DNA of 36,163 nucleotides from DATKSS01 sp049582065. GTDB lineage: Bacteria > Chloroflexota > Dormibacteria > Dormibacterales > Dormibacteraceae. This document shows, piece after piece, positions 8,384 to 15,925 of the stretch (position 1 is its first letter; each line of letters starts with the position of its first letter). Made by a program: the position numbers and the translations under genes. Location of the stretch: the NCBI GenBank assembly GCA_049582065.1, contig JBAUTF010000234.1, forward strand, positions 1-36,163, written 5' to 3'. The notes beneath the pieces were generated by a model that searched no databases, was not told where the DNA came from, and saw only the letters and a program-made list of their open reading frames with translations.

Positions 8384-9087
8384 CGGACCGGGTCGGGGCC
8401 CAGGTCGCCGCCCCTCGCCCTGACCACCACGGCAGGCTCCGGCACGCGCTCCCGCGCGTCCAGCAAGGTCTCGATGCGGTAGCGGATCGCGATCAAAGTC
8501 GCGGCGAGGACCAGCGTGCACGCCATCGTGAACATGAACGTCCCGAGCATTGGCGCGGGAAGCGCGTCCGTGACGATGATCGAGCCCGGGTGCTGGGTGC
8601 GCCACCAGGTCACGCTGAAGTAGACGATCGGCACGTCGATGAATCCGAAGATCCCGACCACGGCCGCAAAGCGCGCCGCCTGCCGGCCGGGCTCGGCGAG
8701 CCGCCGGACCAGCAGGTAGCCGGCGTAGATGATCCACAGGACAAGGGTCGACGTGAGCCGCGCGTCCCACGTCCAGAACACTCCCCATACGGGCTTGGCC
8801 CACAGCATGCCCATGACGAGCGTCACCGTCGTGAACACCACTCCGACCAGGGCGCCGGCGCGAGCCAGCCGGTCCGCGGCCGCGCTCTCGCGCCAGAGGT
8901 AGACGAGGCCTCCCACCAGCACGACACCAAAGCTCGCGAAGGCGGCGATCGCGGAGCTCACGTGCAGGTAGAAGATGCGCTGCACCGGGCCCTGCAGGGC
9001 ATCGGTCGGCGCGTACAGGAAGATCGCGCCGGCGGCAAGGACCATCAGCGCGACCGTGCCGGCCGCGGCCTTCTCGTACCTACTCAT
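8380..9087 (-). CDS. ccmC: CcmC, haem-handling membrane protein of cytochrome c maturation
   Basis: A 235-aa polytopic protein of the haem-handling family. It contains the tryptophan-rich WWD segment (WGVFWTWDARLTS) and two flanking conserved His (YLHVSSAI and TQHPGSII) that would ligate haem while it is attached to CcmE. Start ATG 9085-9087 gives the typical MSRYEKAAAG... beginning and overlaps the end of ccmB by 8 bases; upstream in-frame sequence is the ccmB shadow. Placed between ccmB and ccmD as in classical System I. Confidence 0.95.
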   Translation of the reverse strand: MSRYEKAAAGTVALMVLAAGAIFLYAPTDALQGPVQRIFYLHVSSAIAAFASFGVVLVGGLVYLWRESAAADRLARAGALVGVVFTTVTLVMGMLWAKPVWGVFWTWDARLTSTLVLWIIYAGYLLVRRLAEPGRQAARFAAVVGIFGFIDVPIVYFSVTWWRTQHPGSIIVTDALPAPMLGTFMFTMACTLVLAATLIAIRYRIETLLDARERVPEPAVVVRARGGDLGPDPVR

Positions 9088-9742
9088 CCAGGACAAATCG
9101 GGCAGCGAGCGAGGTGAGCACAACGAAAAGTATGTCCAAATCGATGAGCAGGCCGATGGCCTCGTCGTAGCCGCCGCCCAACCCCATCGCGGACTGGACC
9201 GCCTGTCCGCCGGCGACGATGAACGGGATCCAAAGCGGCAGGGTGAGCAGGGGCAGCAGCAGCTCGCGCGCGCGCATGCGCGCCACCATCGCGGCAAAAA
9301 GGCAGCCGAGGGCGGCCATGCCGATGGTGGCGAGCAGCACCGCGGCGACGACCGCGCCCGAGACCACGGTGCCGAAGAACAGCGCGAGCGCCGGGAGCAT
9401 GACCGCCTCGCACAGGATCAGCAGCGCCGCCGACGCGAGCGCCTTCCCGGCGAAAAGCGCGACCGGCGATGCCGGCGTCATCAGCATGGCCTCGAGAGTG
9501 GCCTGCTCACGCTCGGCGGCGAAAGCGCGCCCGAACGCGACGAGGCCGGCGAAGACCAGCGCCAACCAAAGGATGCCGGGCGCGATGCTCGGGGCGTTGT
9601 GTGGGTCGATCTGGAACCCGAAGTTGGCGATCACGAGGGCCAGGACGACGAACTGCGCGAGCGCGGGGACGAGCTCGCGTGTGCGCCACTCTGAGCGCAG
9701 GTCCTTGCGCGCCACCGCCAGCGCGACCCTGACCGGGTTCAC
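9080..9742 (-). CDS. ccmB: CcmB, haem exporter permease subunit
   Basis: A 220-aa integral membrane protein with about six hydrophobic segments, matching CcmB length. Typical features are ARKDLRSEWRTRE near the N-terminus, then PGILWLALVFAGLVAFGRAFAAEREQATLEAML. It partners CcmA as the membrane half of the ABC-type complex that drives release of haem-loaded CcmE. The start is GTG 9740-9742, chosen because GTGA overlaps the ccmA stop and matches family N-termini. Confidence 0.95.
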   Translation of the reverse strand: MNPVRVALAVARKDLRSEWRTRELVPALAQFVVLALVIANFGFQIDPHNAPSIAPGILWLALVFAGLVAFGRAFAAEREQATLEAMLMTPASPVALFAGKALASAALLILCEAVMLPALALFFGTVVSGAVVAAVLLATIGMAALGCLFAAMVARMRARELLLPLLTLPLWIPFIVAGGQAVQSAMGLGGGYDEAIGLLIDLDILFVVLTSLAARFVLDE

Positions 9743-10383
9743 TTGACCACGTGAAGTCGCGTCGGCGTGCCGGTGGAACGGCCGTGGCGAAGCACGAGCG
9801 AGCGAGGGCACAGGCGGCTTGCGAGCGCGTGGTCGTGGGTGGCGAGGATGACGGTGCGGCCGGCCATGATCCCGGCGAGCAGGTCCCCCGCGTCCGAGCC
9901 CAGGCTCGCATCCGGCTCGTCGAGCACAAGCAGGCGAGGGTCGTGGAGGATCGCGCGGGCGATGGCCAGGCGCTGCTGCATGCCGCGCGAGAGCCGCTCG
10001 GCGCGCCGGTGCGCGACCTCTATGATCCCGACCGTCTCGAGGGTTTCCCGGGCCCGAGAGCGGCTGACCCCGTAAAGGTCGCAGAAGAACTCGAGGTTCT
10101 CGGTTGCGGTCAGCGCCGGGTAAAGGCCGGGCGAGTGCGCCACGAAGCCGATACGGCGGCGAAGCCGCTTCCGCTCTCGAAAAGCGTCGAGGCCGAGGAT
10201 TTCGAGCTGCCCGGAGGTCGGGCGCGCCGCGGTGGCGAGGATCTTCAGCAGCGTGGTCTTACCGGCGCCGTTCTCGCCTAGCACCGCCATATGCTCGCCG
10301 GAGTCCATCACGAGATCGACCCCCTCCAGCGCCGGCTCGGATCCGTACCACTGGGTAAGGCCGTTGGCGACCAGGATGCTCAC
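9739..10383 (-). CDS. ccmA: CcmA, ATPase of the haem exporter complex
   Basis: A 214-aa ABC ATPase. Walker A is GENGAGKTT, the signature LSRGMQQRLAIARA, Walker B LLVLDEPDASL, and the switch His is in ATHDHA. It hydrolyses ATP in the cytoplasm as part of CcmABCD to release haem-bound CcmE. The start GTG 10381-10383 (SILVANGL...) overlaps the stop of the upstream 32-aa peptide as GTGA. Any longer in-frame N-terminus would be antisense-like shadow of ccmF and the small gene. Confidence 0.94.
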   Translation of the reverse strand: MSILVANGLTQWYGSEPALEGVDLVMDSGEHMAVLGENGAGKTTLLKILATAARPTSGQLEILGLDAFRERKRLRRRIGFVAHSPGLYPALTATENLEFFCDLYGVSRSRARETLETVGIIEVAHRRAERLSRGMQQRLAIARAILHDPRLLVLDEPDASLGSDAGDLLAGIMAGRTVILATHDHALASRLCPRSLVLRHGRSTGTPTRLHVVK

Positions 10384-10478
10384 CTCTCGGAAGGCTCCTC
10401 CGGCGGCGTCTTGATCAAGGGCCACAGGATGAACGGGCCGGTGGCGAACAGCAGCAGCGTCGCCACGATGATCGCCAT
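10380..10478 (-). CDS. small single-pass membrane peptide between ccmF and ccmA
   Basis: A 32-aa product with one hydrophobic helix (AIIVATLLLFATGPFILWPL) and a polar, proline/glutamate-rich tail (IKTPPEEPSER). The ATG (10476-10478) shares its A with the last base of the ccmF TGA (TGATG), and its own TGA overlaps the ccmA GTG (GTGA). Tight coupling on both sides argues for a real gene rather than chance. It is not CcmD, which is present elsewhere in the unit. It lacks the CxxC of CcmH. I know no named family for it; a structural helper of the CcmF or CcmAB complex is a guess. Confidence 0.7.
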   Translation of the reverse strand: MAIIVATLLLFATGPFILWPLIKTPPEEPSER

Positions 10479-12436
10479 CAGATCGGAACCGCCGCCGGAA
10501 CTCTGCGGCGCACCGGCACCATGGCGGCGCTCCTGTCACCGACGTTGCCGAGCACGACGCCGAGGATGATGATCGCTCCGCCTGCCCATATCCACGTGAC
10601 CAGCGGGTTGACGAACACCTGGAACGAGGCCGATCCGTCGGGATTCGTCCCGGCCAGCACGACGTAGACGTCCGCCACGGACGTCGTCGAGATCGCGACG
10701 TGGGTCAACGACTGGCCGCCGAGCCCGGCGTATGTGGCCCGCGAAGGCTCCAGCGTGCTGTCCCCGAACCTCATCGCCGCCACGAGCTCGGTGTGATCGG
10801 CCAGCTGCCGTTCCTGCGAGCCCGTGTACGTGAGCGTGTAGCCGGCGACGGTGACCTGCCCGCCCGGAGCCAGCGTGACGTCCTTTTGCTGCTGCCACAG
10901 GTGAGACCCCGCGATGCCTGTGGCGAGCACCACGAGCCCCATGTGCGCGAGGTACGCGCCATAACGCCTGCGCTTGAGGACCAGGCGGTTCGCCAGCCGC
11001 GCCCAGTCACCTTGCGAGGCCAGGACCGCCCGCCCGTAAACGCCCACGCTGGTGGCCGCGGCGGCGGCCGCGAGCGGGAAGGCTATGAGTGCCGGGACGG
11101 ACCGGGCCCCGGCGGCAAGCATGATGACGAAGGCGCTGAGGGCGACCGCGCCCGGCCAGCGCAGCGCGCGGAGCGTGGAGCGTCCGGCACGGCGCCACGG
11201 CAGAAGAGGTCCGGCGGCCATGAGGGCGAGGATCGCTGCGAAGATCGGCGCCGCCGCGCGCTCGTAGTAGGGCGCCGCGACCACGCGCTCCGAGCCGAGC
11301 ATCCCTGAGACGAGTGGCAGGATCGTGCCCCACATCACGACGGCGATCACCCCGACCAGCAGCAGGTTCTGCACCACGAAGGCGCCTTCGCGCGAGACGA
11401 CCGGCGCCGCATTCTGACCCCGCTCCACGAGGCTGGACGAACGCAGCGAAAGAAGCGCGGCCGAGAAGACGATGCAGGCGAACAGGAAACCGAGGAACCA
11501 CGGCCCGATCGCGCTGACGGCGAAGGTGTGGACCGAAGGCACCACGCCGCTGCGCACGATGAACGTGCCGAAGACCACAAGCAGGAACGCGAGGATGACG
11601 AGGCTGAAGTTCCACGTCCTGAGCCGTCCACGCTTTTCCTGCACCTGGGACGAGTGCAGGTATGCGGTCGTCGCAAGCCATGGCATCAATGCAACGTTCT
11701 CGACCGGGTCCCATCCCCAGTAACCGCCCCAGCCGAGCACGTGGTATGCCCACCACATGCCGAGGACGAGGCCGGCGCTCTGCAGGCTCCACGCCAGCAG
11801 CGCGAAGCGCCGCGTATGGGCTATCCACGCGGCGTCGGTGCGGCCGGCGAGCAGCGCGGCTGCGGCAAAGCTGAAGGGGATCGCGAACGAGGCAAATCCC
11901 GCCAGCACGACGGGCGGGTGGATGAGCATCCCGCCGTCACGCAGCACCGGGTTCAGTCCGAGGCCATCGGGAGGCGTGATCGAGAGCAGGTCGAAGGGGC
12001 TCGCCACCAGGACGAGCACGATGAGGAAGAAGCTGAGGATCGAGGCCAGCACCCCGGCGGCGTACGCGGCCAGCCGATCGCCGAGCGATGCGCTCGCCAC
12101 GAGCGACGCGCTGCCCAGGAGCCCGAGGATGAGAGCCCAGTAGAGGAGCGACCCCTCCTGACCACCGTAAAACCCGGACGCGACCAGCGCGGTGGGCGTC
12201 GAGAGGTCGGTGTGCTCGGTCACGTAGGCCAGCGAGAAGTCGTGCGTGAGGAGCGCGACCTCCAGGAGCGCGCCCGCAAGCACGACCATGGCGCTCGCCG
12301 CGTAGAAAGCCCGTCGGCCCACCTGGACCATGACCGCGTTCTGCCGCCAGCCGGACCAGAACGAAAGGACCGCGGAGAAGCCGCCCATCACCAGGCCGGC
12401 CAGCAGCGCGCCGGCTCCGAGGTAGCCGATGATCAC
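10478..12436 (-). CDS. ccmF: CcmF, cytochrome c haem lyase subunit
   Basis: A 652-aa polytopic membrane protein, the size expected for CcmF. It has the WWD domain (HVLGWGGYWGWDPVENVALMPWL) flanked by conserved His, including ILIHPPVVLAG-like sequence, and a large periplasm-side region near the C-terminus before the last helix. CcmF moves haem from CcmE to the apocytochrome CxxCH motif, usually with CcmH. No CcmH is encoded next to it here. Start chosen at GTG 12434-12436 (IIGYLGAGALL), 7 bases after the ccmE stop; longer frames would overlap ccmE. Confidence 0.95.
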   Translation of the reverse strand: MIIGYLGAGALLAGLVMGGFSAVLSFWSGWRQNAVMVQVGRRAFYAASAMVVLAGALLEVALLTHDFSLAYVTEHTDLSTPTALVASGFYGGQEGSLLYWALILGLLGSASLVASASLGDRLAAYAAGVLASILSFFLIVLVLVASPFDLLSITPPDGLGLNPVLRDGGMLIHPPVVLAGFASFAIPFSFAAAALLAGRTDAAWIAHTRRFALLAWSLQSAGLVLGMWWAYHVLGWGGYWGWDPVENVALMPWLATTAYLHSSQVQEKRGRLRTWNFSLVILAFLLVVFGTFIVRSGVVPSVHTFAVSAIGPWFLGFLFACIVFSAALLSLRSSSLVERGQNAAPVVSREGAFVVQNLLLVGVIAVVMWGTILPLVSGMLGSERVVAAPYYERAAAPIFAAILALMAAGPLLPWRRAGRSTLRALRWPGAVALSAFVIMLAAGARSVPALIAFPLAAAAAATSVGVYGRAVLASQGDWARLANRLVLKRRRYGAYLAHMGLVVLATGIAGSHLWQQQKDVTLAPGGQVTVAGYTLTYTGSQERQLADHTELVAAMRFGDSTLEPSRATYAGLGGQSLTHVAISTTSVADVYVVLAGTNPDGSASFQVFVNPLVTWIWAGGAIIILGVVLGNVGDRSAAMVPVRRRVPAAVPI

Positions 12437-12443
12437 GAGGTTC

Positions 12444-12830
12444 TCACTGCGTGTAGGGCGTGGTCGAGAAGCGCGATGGGCATTTCGCGAGCAACGTCGT
12501 CGCGTGGAAGACGCCGTCGGCGCCAAGCCTGCCCTCGGCGACCACAGTGATGCCGGGGCGGAAGATGTCGGGAAGCGTACCGCTGTAGTCGACCGGCATC
12601 GACGCTGTGCTGTCCTTCTCGGTAAACGTCACGTGTAAGCCGCCGTCGCTCTTCTGGACGTCGTCCCCCACAACCCCGGCGACCCGCACATCGCCCGCCG
12701 AGGCGTGCGATCGCAGCTCCGAGACCGTGAGGTAGTACTCGGACGCGCCGCCGGACGCCGAATAGATCAGATAGCCGACACACCCCGCGATGACCAGCGC
12801 AGGCATCCCCCACCGAACGAACATGCTCAT
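12444..12830 (-). CDS. ccmE: CcmE, haem chaperone, Cys-type variant
   Basis: A 128-aa protein with an N-terminal anchor (about residues 7-24) and an OB-fold domain with YYLTVSEL, VRVAGVV and GRLGADGVFHA. Canonical CcmE binds haem through His in an HxxxY motif. Here the position reads LAKCPSRF: Cys117, with Phe121 where Tyr is expected. CxxxY CcmE proteins are known from archaea and some bacteria that lack CcmH (the variant System I described by Allen and Ferguson's group); CxxxF departs even from that. Start ATG 12828-12830 overlaps the TlpA stop as ATGA. The next Tyr is residue 126. Confidence 0.93.
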   Translation of the reverse strand: MSMFVRWGMPALVIAGCVGYLIYSASGGASEYYLTVSELRSHASAGDVRVAGVVGDDVQKSDGGLHVTFTEKDSTASMPVDYSGTLPDIFRPGITVVAEGRLGADGVFHATTLLAKCPSRFSTTPYTQ

Positions 12831-13342
12831 GATGCGATCAGCGCGAGATAGTGGGCTAGAGTCGGCGCGTCTAGCGGCCCGGAGAAGGACGCGACGACCA
12901 GGCCCTGTGAATTGATGAAGAATGTCGCCGGCAGGCCGGCCACGCCGTACGACTGGTAGGAGCCTGCCACGATCGGGCCCGTCGGGTACGGATGCGGGTG
13001 GCGTTGCTCGAAGGATCGAAAACCGTCTGAGGTGTCCTGGTTGTCCGCGCCGACGAACGCGACATCGGGCCGGGCGGTGGAGGCGTCGGCCAGGACCCCT
13101 CCCTCCTCCACGCATGACGTGCACCAGGAGGCCCAGAAGTTGACGACGACCGGCTTGCCCTTCAGCTGCCCCACGCTGAGCTGGTCGCCCGCTGCCGTCT
13201 GGATCGCGAGCCGGGGCGCCGGCTTGCCCAGGAGTGGCGGGTTGGCGAGCGCGGCGTGCTGCAGGCCCCACGCCAGCGACAGCATGAGCAACGACCCCAG
13301 GATGATCACGCCTGCCCCCACCGCCGCCGACCTGCGGGTCAC
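12827..13342 (-). CDS. TlpA/ResA/CcmG-like membrane-anchored thioredoxin
   Basis: A 171-aa thioredoxin-fold protein with an N-terminal anchor (residues about 8-28) and an extracytoplasmic domain. Its active site is WASWCTSC (Cys74 and Cys77), with the cis-Pro loop GLPATFFI. It would reduce apocytochrome or a partner disulfide before haem attachment, the CcmG/ResA role. With CcmH missing, it may be the only thiol reductant in this unit. The GTG start (13340-13342) overlaps the GH1 stop as GTGA, and its stop overlaps ccmE. Confidence 0.93.
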   Translation of the reverse strand: MTRRSAAVGAGVIILGSLLMLSLAWGLQHAALANPPLLGKPAPRLAIQTAAGDQLSVGQLKGKPVVVNFWASWCTSCVEEGGVLADASTARPDVAFVGADNQDTSDGFRSFEQRHPHPYPTGPIVAGSYQSYGVAGLPATFFINSQGLVVASFSGPLDAPTLAHYLALIAS

Positions 13343-14583
13343 GGGCCTGAGTCTAGAGTGACGCGGTTGGCGGTCGCTATCCGCGCGTACAGGCGCCCGC
13401 TGGGCTTGATCGTCCTCTCGAGGCTCTTGCGGTCGACCGAGATCAGGCCGAAACGCATCGCGTAGCCGCGCGCCCACTCGAAGTTGTCCATGTTCGTCCA
13501 GTGGAAATAGCCGCGCACGTCGACGCCGTCCTCGATGGCGAGCTGGACGTTGGACAGGATCTCGGTCAGGTAGCGCTGTCGCCACTCATCGTCGTGGCTC
13601 GCCAACCCGTTCTCGGTGATGTAGACCGGCTTGCCGAGGCCGCGCAGCTCGTTGAGCACCGCCCGCATCCAGGTCGGGTTGGCGCTCCAGCCCATCTCAG
13701 TGACCGGCTCGCCGGGCACGTTGAAGCGGCGGATGAACTGGTCCTGTGGGCGGCGCGGGTCGAAGGCGCACATCTGGCCCCAGTAGTGCGCGATGCCGAT
13801 ATAGTCGCTCGTCGCCTCGACAATGCGGCGCAGCTGGCCGGCGGCGACGGGCCACCGGTCCAGGACGAGCTGAGCAGTGCTTGCTGCGAGTCGGTCGCGC
13901 CAGTGGCCGGTCGCCGGAATGAACAGGAACTTGTGGTGCGAGAGGCCGACCAGCGCGTCGGGCCACTTGCGCTTGATCGCGGCGTACGCGAGCTCGTGCG
14001 CGCGCCGCATGTTGGCGGTGACGCGATAGACGGCCGCGATGTCGCCTTTGTGCGCGGGGGGAAACTCCCCGGTGATCCAGCCGTTGCCCGCATAGATGCT
14101 GGGCTCGTTGATCGTGCACCAGATTCCTACGAGGTCTCCGAGCTCATCCACTACTCGATGCACGTAGTGCATGAAGGCTTGCGGCGAGCCCGGCGCAGCC
14201 CATCCGCCTTTGTGCGCGAACCACTGCGGGCTGGTGAAGTGATGAAGAGTGACCATTGGCAGCATGCCCTGCTCGCGCAGCTCGCCCAGCACGTCGCGGT
14301 AGTGGCGGACCTGGCGCGAGTCGAAGACGCCTTCAGCCGGTTCGATGCGCGACCACTCGATCGACAGCCGGAGCGCGTTCTGATTGAGCTCGCGAAGCAG
14401 GGCGAAATCCTCGCGGTAGCGGTGATAGTGATCGCACGCGACCGCCGACGTGTCGCCGTTCGCGATGCGGCCCGGCTGCTGCTCGAACTCCCACCAGTCC
14501 GAGTTACGGTTGTCCCCTTCGACCTGGTGAGCCGCGCATGCGGTCCCCCAGAGAAAGCCTTCTGGGAAGCTGCTCTGCGCCAC
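13339..14583 (-). CDS. glycoside hydrolase family 1 (beta-glucosidase-like)
   Basis: A 414-aa GH1 enzyme, slightly shorter than the usual 440-480 aa. The N-terminal FPEGFLWGTACAAHQVEG, the acid/base Glu160 in TINEP, the nucleophile Glu324 in YITENG, and the aglycone-site segment NFEWARGYAMRFGL are all visible. It should hydrolyse a beta-glycoside with retention; the sugar specificity is unknown, and the absence of a signal peptide suggests a cytoplasmic enzyme. It is oddly placed inside the Ccm unit: it follows a histidine phosphatase by 7 bases and its stop overlaps the TlpA gene start. GTG start at 14581-14583. Confidence 0.93.
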   Translation of the reverse strand: MAQSSFPEGFLWGTACAAHQVEGDNRNSDWWEFEQQPGRIANGDTSAVACDHYHRYREDFALLRELNQNALRLSIEWSRIEPAEGVFDSRQVRHYRDVLGELREQGMLPMVTLHHFTSPQWFAHKGGWAAPGSPQAFMHYVHRVVDELGDLVGIWCTINEPSIYAGNGWITGEFPPAHKGDIAAVYRVTANMRRAHELAYAAIKRKWPDALVGLSHHKFLFIPATGHWRDRLAASTAQLVLDRWPVAAGQLRRIVEATSDYIGIAHYWGQMCAFDPRRPQDQFIRRFNVPGEPVTEMGWSANPTWMRAVLNELRGLGKPVYITENGLASHDDEWRQRYLTEILSNVQLAIEDGVDVRGYFHWTNMDNFEWARGYAMRFGLISVDRKSLERTIKPSGRLYARIATANRVTLDSGP

Positions 14584-14590
14584 GCGACGG

Positions 14591-15223
14591 TCAGGCCGCG
14601 GCGCCCGCCGGCTTTTCGACCTGCGGTGGCGGGATGTATTCCCACGATTTCGGCCTATCGCCGTCCATCTTCATCCGCAGCATCCCAGCCTTGTCGAGGC
14701 CCTTGCGATACATCTCCCGCTCGCTGTGAGCCCTGCCGTCGAGCAGGATCCAGGCGGCGTTCAGCGGGTCCGCATGGCTCACCAGTGCGATCGTCTCGCC
14801 CGGATGCTCGCGCGCAAGGCGGCGCACGACGCCAAGCACCCTGTTTCCCATCGTCTCGATGGATTCGTCGCCCGGGAGCAGCCCGCGCCTGGCCTTGTGG
14901 ACGAACCACAGGGGCCGCCGCAGCGGGATCTGCCAGTACGGCAGGCCCTGCAGATAGCGGCTGAACTCCGCTTCGCGGAGATCGGTGTCCGCCTCGAGGA
15001 CCGGCGGCGGAGTCATCTTCTCGCTGACGATCCGTGCAGTCTCGGCCGCGCGTATGAGCGGGCTGTGCACGATGCGATCGATTCCGCTCGAGTGGAGCTG
15101 TTCGCCGATGGCGGCCGCCTGCGCGCGGCCCAGTGCGCTGAGGCTGAATCCGTCGAGGTGCCCGTAGAGGACCCGGCCCGGGTTCTCGACGTCCGCGTGG
15201 CGGACCAGGTAGAAATCGCTCAG
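14591..15223 (-). CDS. histidine phosphatase superfamily protein, probable CTG start
   Basis: A phosphoglycerate-mutase-like phosphatase of about 210 aa. The family begins with a short strand and the RH motif, here SDFYLVRHADVENPGR; the second catalytic His is in ALVSHADPLNA. This N-terminus can only be read from CTG 15221-15223, whose CTGA overlaps the stop of the GGDEF-like gene. No ATG, GTG or TTG is present in frame there. The first canonical start, GTG 15068-15070 (HSPLIRAAET), would delete the catalytic RH motif. I therefore favour CTG initiation by coupling. Substrate unknown (phosphosugar, phosphoprotein or other). Confidence 0.85.
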   Translation of the reverse strand: MSDFYLVRHADVENPGRVLYGHLDGFSLSALGRAQAAAIGEQLHSSGIDRIVHSPLIRAAETARIVSEKMTPPPVLEADTDLREAEFSRYLQGLPYWQIPLRRPLWFVHKARRGLLPGDESIETMGNRVLGVVRRLAREHPGETIALVSHADPLNAAWILLDGRAHSEREMYRKGLDKAGMLRMKMDGDRPKSWEYIPPPQVEKPAGAAA

Positions 15224-15888
15224 CGTCGGTACGCGCCGACCGAGGTTCGGTTGGTCCCAGAGGAGCGGCCGGCCTCGAGCGCCTGGTAGGCCTCCTGGAT
15301 CAGGTTGCCGGTGTATTCGCGCCTGTTCATCAAGCCGGCCTCGGCCTCGGCGCGCTGGGGGATGGCATCTATGGTCGCGGCGCCGCAGCTGACGGTGATG
15401 CGCTGCCAGTTCCCTGCCGTCGAGAAGTCGTGCGTCGCGATCGAGCGCCGGATCTTGTCCGCGGCCAGGGCCGCGCCGTGCTCGTCCGTCTCCGGCAGAA
15501 CGATGGCGAAGTGCGGCGGGCCGTCGGCCTCCAGGAAGGCCAGCGTGTCGGTGTCCCTGATGGCCTCGCCGAGCCGTTCGGTGATCTCGCGAAGCAGGCG
15601 TTCGAGCTGGATCTGCTCCAGCTCCTTGTGGATGTGCTCGGCGTGGTCGAGCTCGATCAGGAGAAGCGACAGGGGCCGGTGATAGCGCACCGCGCGGTTG
15701 GCCTCCTGCCCAACGAGCGCGTTAACGAACTTCGAGTTCCAGATTCCGGTCGTCGGATCCACCACGCCAAACAACGGGCTCGAGGTCCGGTCGGTCTGGC
15801 TGTGGCCGCAGCTGGAGCAGTACTGGGACGTCTCGGGCACATCGGTGTTGCAGTACCAGCAGGCGCCCATGGGCCGCATTTTAGGCAT
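15220..15888 (-). CDS. zinc-ribbon protein with degenerate GGDEF domain
   Basis: A 222-aa protein. Residues 10-29 form a zinc ribbon (CWYCNTD and CSSCG). Residues about 42-190 look like a GGDEF domain: VVDPTTGIWNSKFVN (the D-x-LTGLxN start), then RYHRPLSLLLIELDH. The catalytic loop should read GGDEF but reads DGPPHF, so diguanylate cyclase activity is unlikely. A signalling, GTP-binding or scaffold role is possible. It heads the unit running into the Ccm genes and is divergent from rarA with about 37 bases between. Start ATG 15886-15888 has GAGGCAGG just upstream. Confidence 0.8.
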   Translation of the reverse strand: MPKMRPMGACWYCNTDVPETSQYCSSCGHSQTDRTSSPLFGVVDPTTGIWNSKFVNALVGQEANRAVRYHRPLSLLLIELDHAEHIHKELEQIQLERLLREITERLGEAIRDTDTLAFLEADGPPHFAIVLPETDEHGAALAADKIRRSIATHDFSTAGNWQRITVSCGAATIDAIPQRAEAEAGLMNRREYTGNLIQEAYQALEAGRSSGTNRTSVGAYRR

Positions 15889-15925
15889 CCTGCCTCGCCA
15901 CCGCTCTCAGATCAGAATCTACGTC

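Noticed and set aside
10380..10478. Small gene considered as CcmH or a second CcmD
   Set aside because: It has no CxxC, and CcmD is already present after ccmC.
13501..14964. Plus-strand open frame of 487 codons across the GH1 and phosphatase genes
   Set aside because: Antisense to two enzymes with intact catalytic motifs; its own sequence is low-information and has no recognisable fold.
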